Positions 63,276-64,000 of a DNA stretch of 64,000 nucleotides are shown one piece after another. Every line of letters starts with the position of its first letter. The stretch's first letter is position 1. The DNA is from Catellatospora methionotrophica (GTDB lineage Bacteria > Actinomycetota > Actinomycetes > Mycobacteriales > Micromonosporaceae). A model generated the notes under the pieces. That model was given only the letters and a program-made list of their open reading frames with translations, did no database searches and was not told where the DNA came from. The stretch covers positions 1 through 64,000 of the forward strand of contig NZ_JAAOTJ010000024.1 in the NCBI RefSeq assembly GCF_011297335.1. The letters run 5' to 3'. The position numbers were made by a program, and so were the translations under genes.

Positions 63276-63423
63276 CCTGGAGTTCGAGTACTACCTCGCG
63301 GAACGGCTCAGCCGGACCGTCGCCGAGATGCGGCAGATGAGCGGCGGGGAGTACACGGGCTGGGTCGTCTACTACGGCCGCAAGGCACAACGTGAGCAGC
63401 TGGCGAGAGGGGGCGGGGGATGA
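63262..63423 (+). CDS. Tail assembly chaperone extension (gpT-like part)
   Basis: 53 aa if read from the ATG at 63262; more likely the C-terminal part of a frameshifted gpGT. Sequence LEFEYYLAERLSRTVAEM, then SGGEYTGWVVYYGRKAQREQ, with aromatic and Arg/Gln residues, is the usual T-part pattern. Overlaps the gp10-like gene by 4 nt (ATGA). Confidence 0.7.
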   Translation: METTDLEFEYYLAERLSRTVAEMRQMSGGEYTGWVVYYGRKAQREQLARGGGG

Positions 63424-63830
63424 TCGAGCGGGTCGGCGTTGAGGGCCTGTCGCGGCTCTCGCGCTCCCTCAAGCAGGTCAGCTCCGACGCGCCCAAGGCG
63501 CTGCGGATCGCGCTCAACGGGGCGTCGGACTACCTCATCACCGAGGCCCGGCCGCTGATCCCGTCGCGTACGGGCGCGGCCAGGGCGTCGCTCAAGGCCG
63601 CGTCCACCCGCACCGCGGTCCGCGTGAGCGAGGGCGGCCCGAAGGCCCCGTACATGCCGTGGCTCGACTACGGCGGCAAGACCGGCCCGAACCGGTCGGT
63701 GGAGCGCCCGTTCCGCAAGGAGGGCCGCTACCTGTACCCGACGCTGCGCAAGGGCAACGCCGAGTTCACCAACATCTTGCAGGGCGCGCTCGTGCGCGTC
63801 GCTGAAGGCGCAGGGCTGGAGGTCAGCTGA
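63420..63830 (+). CDS. HK97 gp10-like tail-joining protein
   Basis: 136 aa. Starts MIERVGVEGLSRLSRSLKQV and has the PSRTGAARASLKAAS segment typical of HK97 gp10/neck-related proteins, then YMPWLDYGGK. Usually such genes lie before the tail tube; here it follows the chaperone. Overlaps the tape measure start by 1 nt. Confidence 0.75.
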   Translation: MIERVGVEGLSRLSRSLKQVSSDAPKALRIALNGASDYLITEARPLIPSRTGAARASLKAASTRTAVRVSEGGPKAPYMPWLDYGGKTGPNRSVERPFRKEGRYLYPTLRKGNAEFTNILQGALVRVAEGAGLEVS

Positions 63831-64000
63831 TGGCGAACAAAGTCACGCTCACGTTCGCGGGCGACGCCGACTCCCTCGCCAAGGAGGCCAAGCGGGGGGA
63901 GCAGTCGCTGGCCGGCGTCGGCACCTCCGCGACGTCCGCCTCGGCCGACTTCGCCAAGGCCGCCGCCGAGTCCACCGACCTGGCCACCCGCATGGGCAGG
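63830..64000 (+). CDS. Tail tape measure protein (5' part only)
   Basis: ATG at 63830 sharing one base with the previous stop; the frame is open for all 57 codons to the window edge. Ala/Ser/Thr-rich helical start (ANKVTLTFAGDADSLAKEAK) fits a tape measure N-terminus. Position after the chaperone supports the call. The C-terminal part, which sets tail length, is not in this window. Confidence 0.75.
   Translation, partial: MANKVTLTFAGDADSLAKEAKRGEQSLAGVGTSATSASADFAKAAAESTDLATRMGR

Larger units (their letters stand above)
51774..64000 (+). mobile_element. Prophage (left part, runs off the window)
   Basis: Starts at the break in the aldo/keto reductase gene. Contents in order: serine integrase, small-ORF/regulatory zone, RepA-like ATPase, HNH nuclease, terminase pair on the minus strand, then portal, ClpP-like protease, HK97 capsid, connectors, tail tube, assembly chaperone, gp10-like protein and tape measure start. 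This is a siphovirus of HK97 morphogenesis type. No repressor, lysis or right attachment site is inside the window. The structural genes are intact as far as they can be read. Confidence 0.93.

Overview
High-GC actinobacterial chromosome, most likely from the Micromonosporaceae (Micromonospora/Actinoplanes/Catellatospora type). The lineage call is an inference from base composition, frequent GTG/TTG starts, the septation gene sepH close to citrate synthase and serC, and a serine-integrase actinophage.

Layout. 106-5046 (minus): a complete translationally coupled branched-chain amino-acid ABC transporter operon (livK-G-F-H-M order). 5211-7570: a secreted coiled-coil peptidase, an inositol-monophosphatase-family enzyme and a small lipoprotein. 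7691-25329: a surface-polysaccharide locus with an exporter (ABC-2 permease plus ATPase), glycosyltransferases, an acyltransferase, a Tat-exported DMFA2_C-like protein and all five enzyme types that could make a UDP-diacetamido uronic acid: hexapeptide acetyltransferase, DegT aminotransferase, Gfo/Idh/MocA oxidoreductase, non-hydrolysing 2-epimerase and UDP-sugar dehydrogenase. 25413-31272: aldo/keto reductase, a large secreted repeat protein, two conserved or hypothetical proteins and an AT-richer stretch with a ribbon-helix-helix-like gene beside tRNA-Arg(CCT). 32066-45784: MFS transporter, thioesterase, an orphan MsmK/MsiK-type sugar ATPase, a fused GT2-TagF glycan/teichoic acid enzyme, serine deaminase, a second DMFA2_C-like lipoprotein, glutaryl-CoA-dehydrogenase-like enzyme, nitroreductase, aldose epimerase and PdxH. 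46005-51105: citrate synthase, serC, an acyltransferase and sepH.

51774-64000 is the left part of a prophage that runs off the window. It begins inside an aldo/keto reductase gene, which it truncates at codon 189. Next come a large serine integrase, a regulatory/small-ORF zone, a RepA-like ATPase gene carrying an iteron-like array, an HNH nuclease, a divergently placed terminase pair, and then an HK97-type head and tail module (portal, ClpP-like protease, capsid, connectors, tail tube, tail assembly chaperone with a likely +1 frameshift, HK97-gp10-like protein, start of the tape measure).

Long hairpins end many transcription units. Two structured repeat families stand out: a composite element of two AACTCTTTAAGAGTT-type palindromes 17 nt apart, found at both 14-81 and 47161-47227; and 19-24 bp hairpins sharing a TCGGG-containing arm at 33902, 35557 and, more weakly, 51114. 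No CRISPR array and no recognisable polyketide or peptide synthase cluster were seen.
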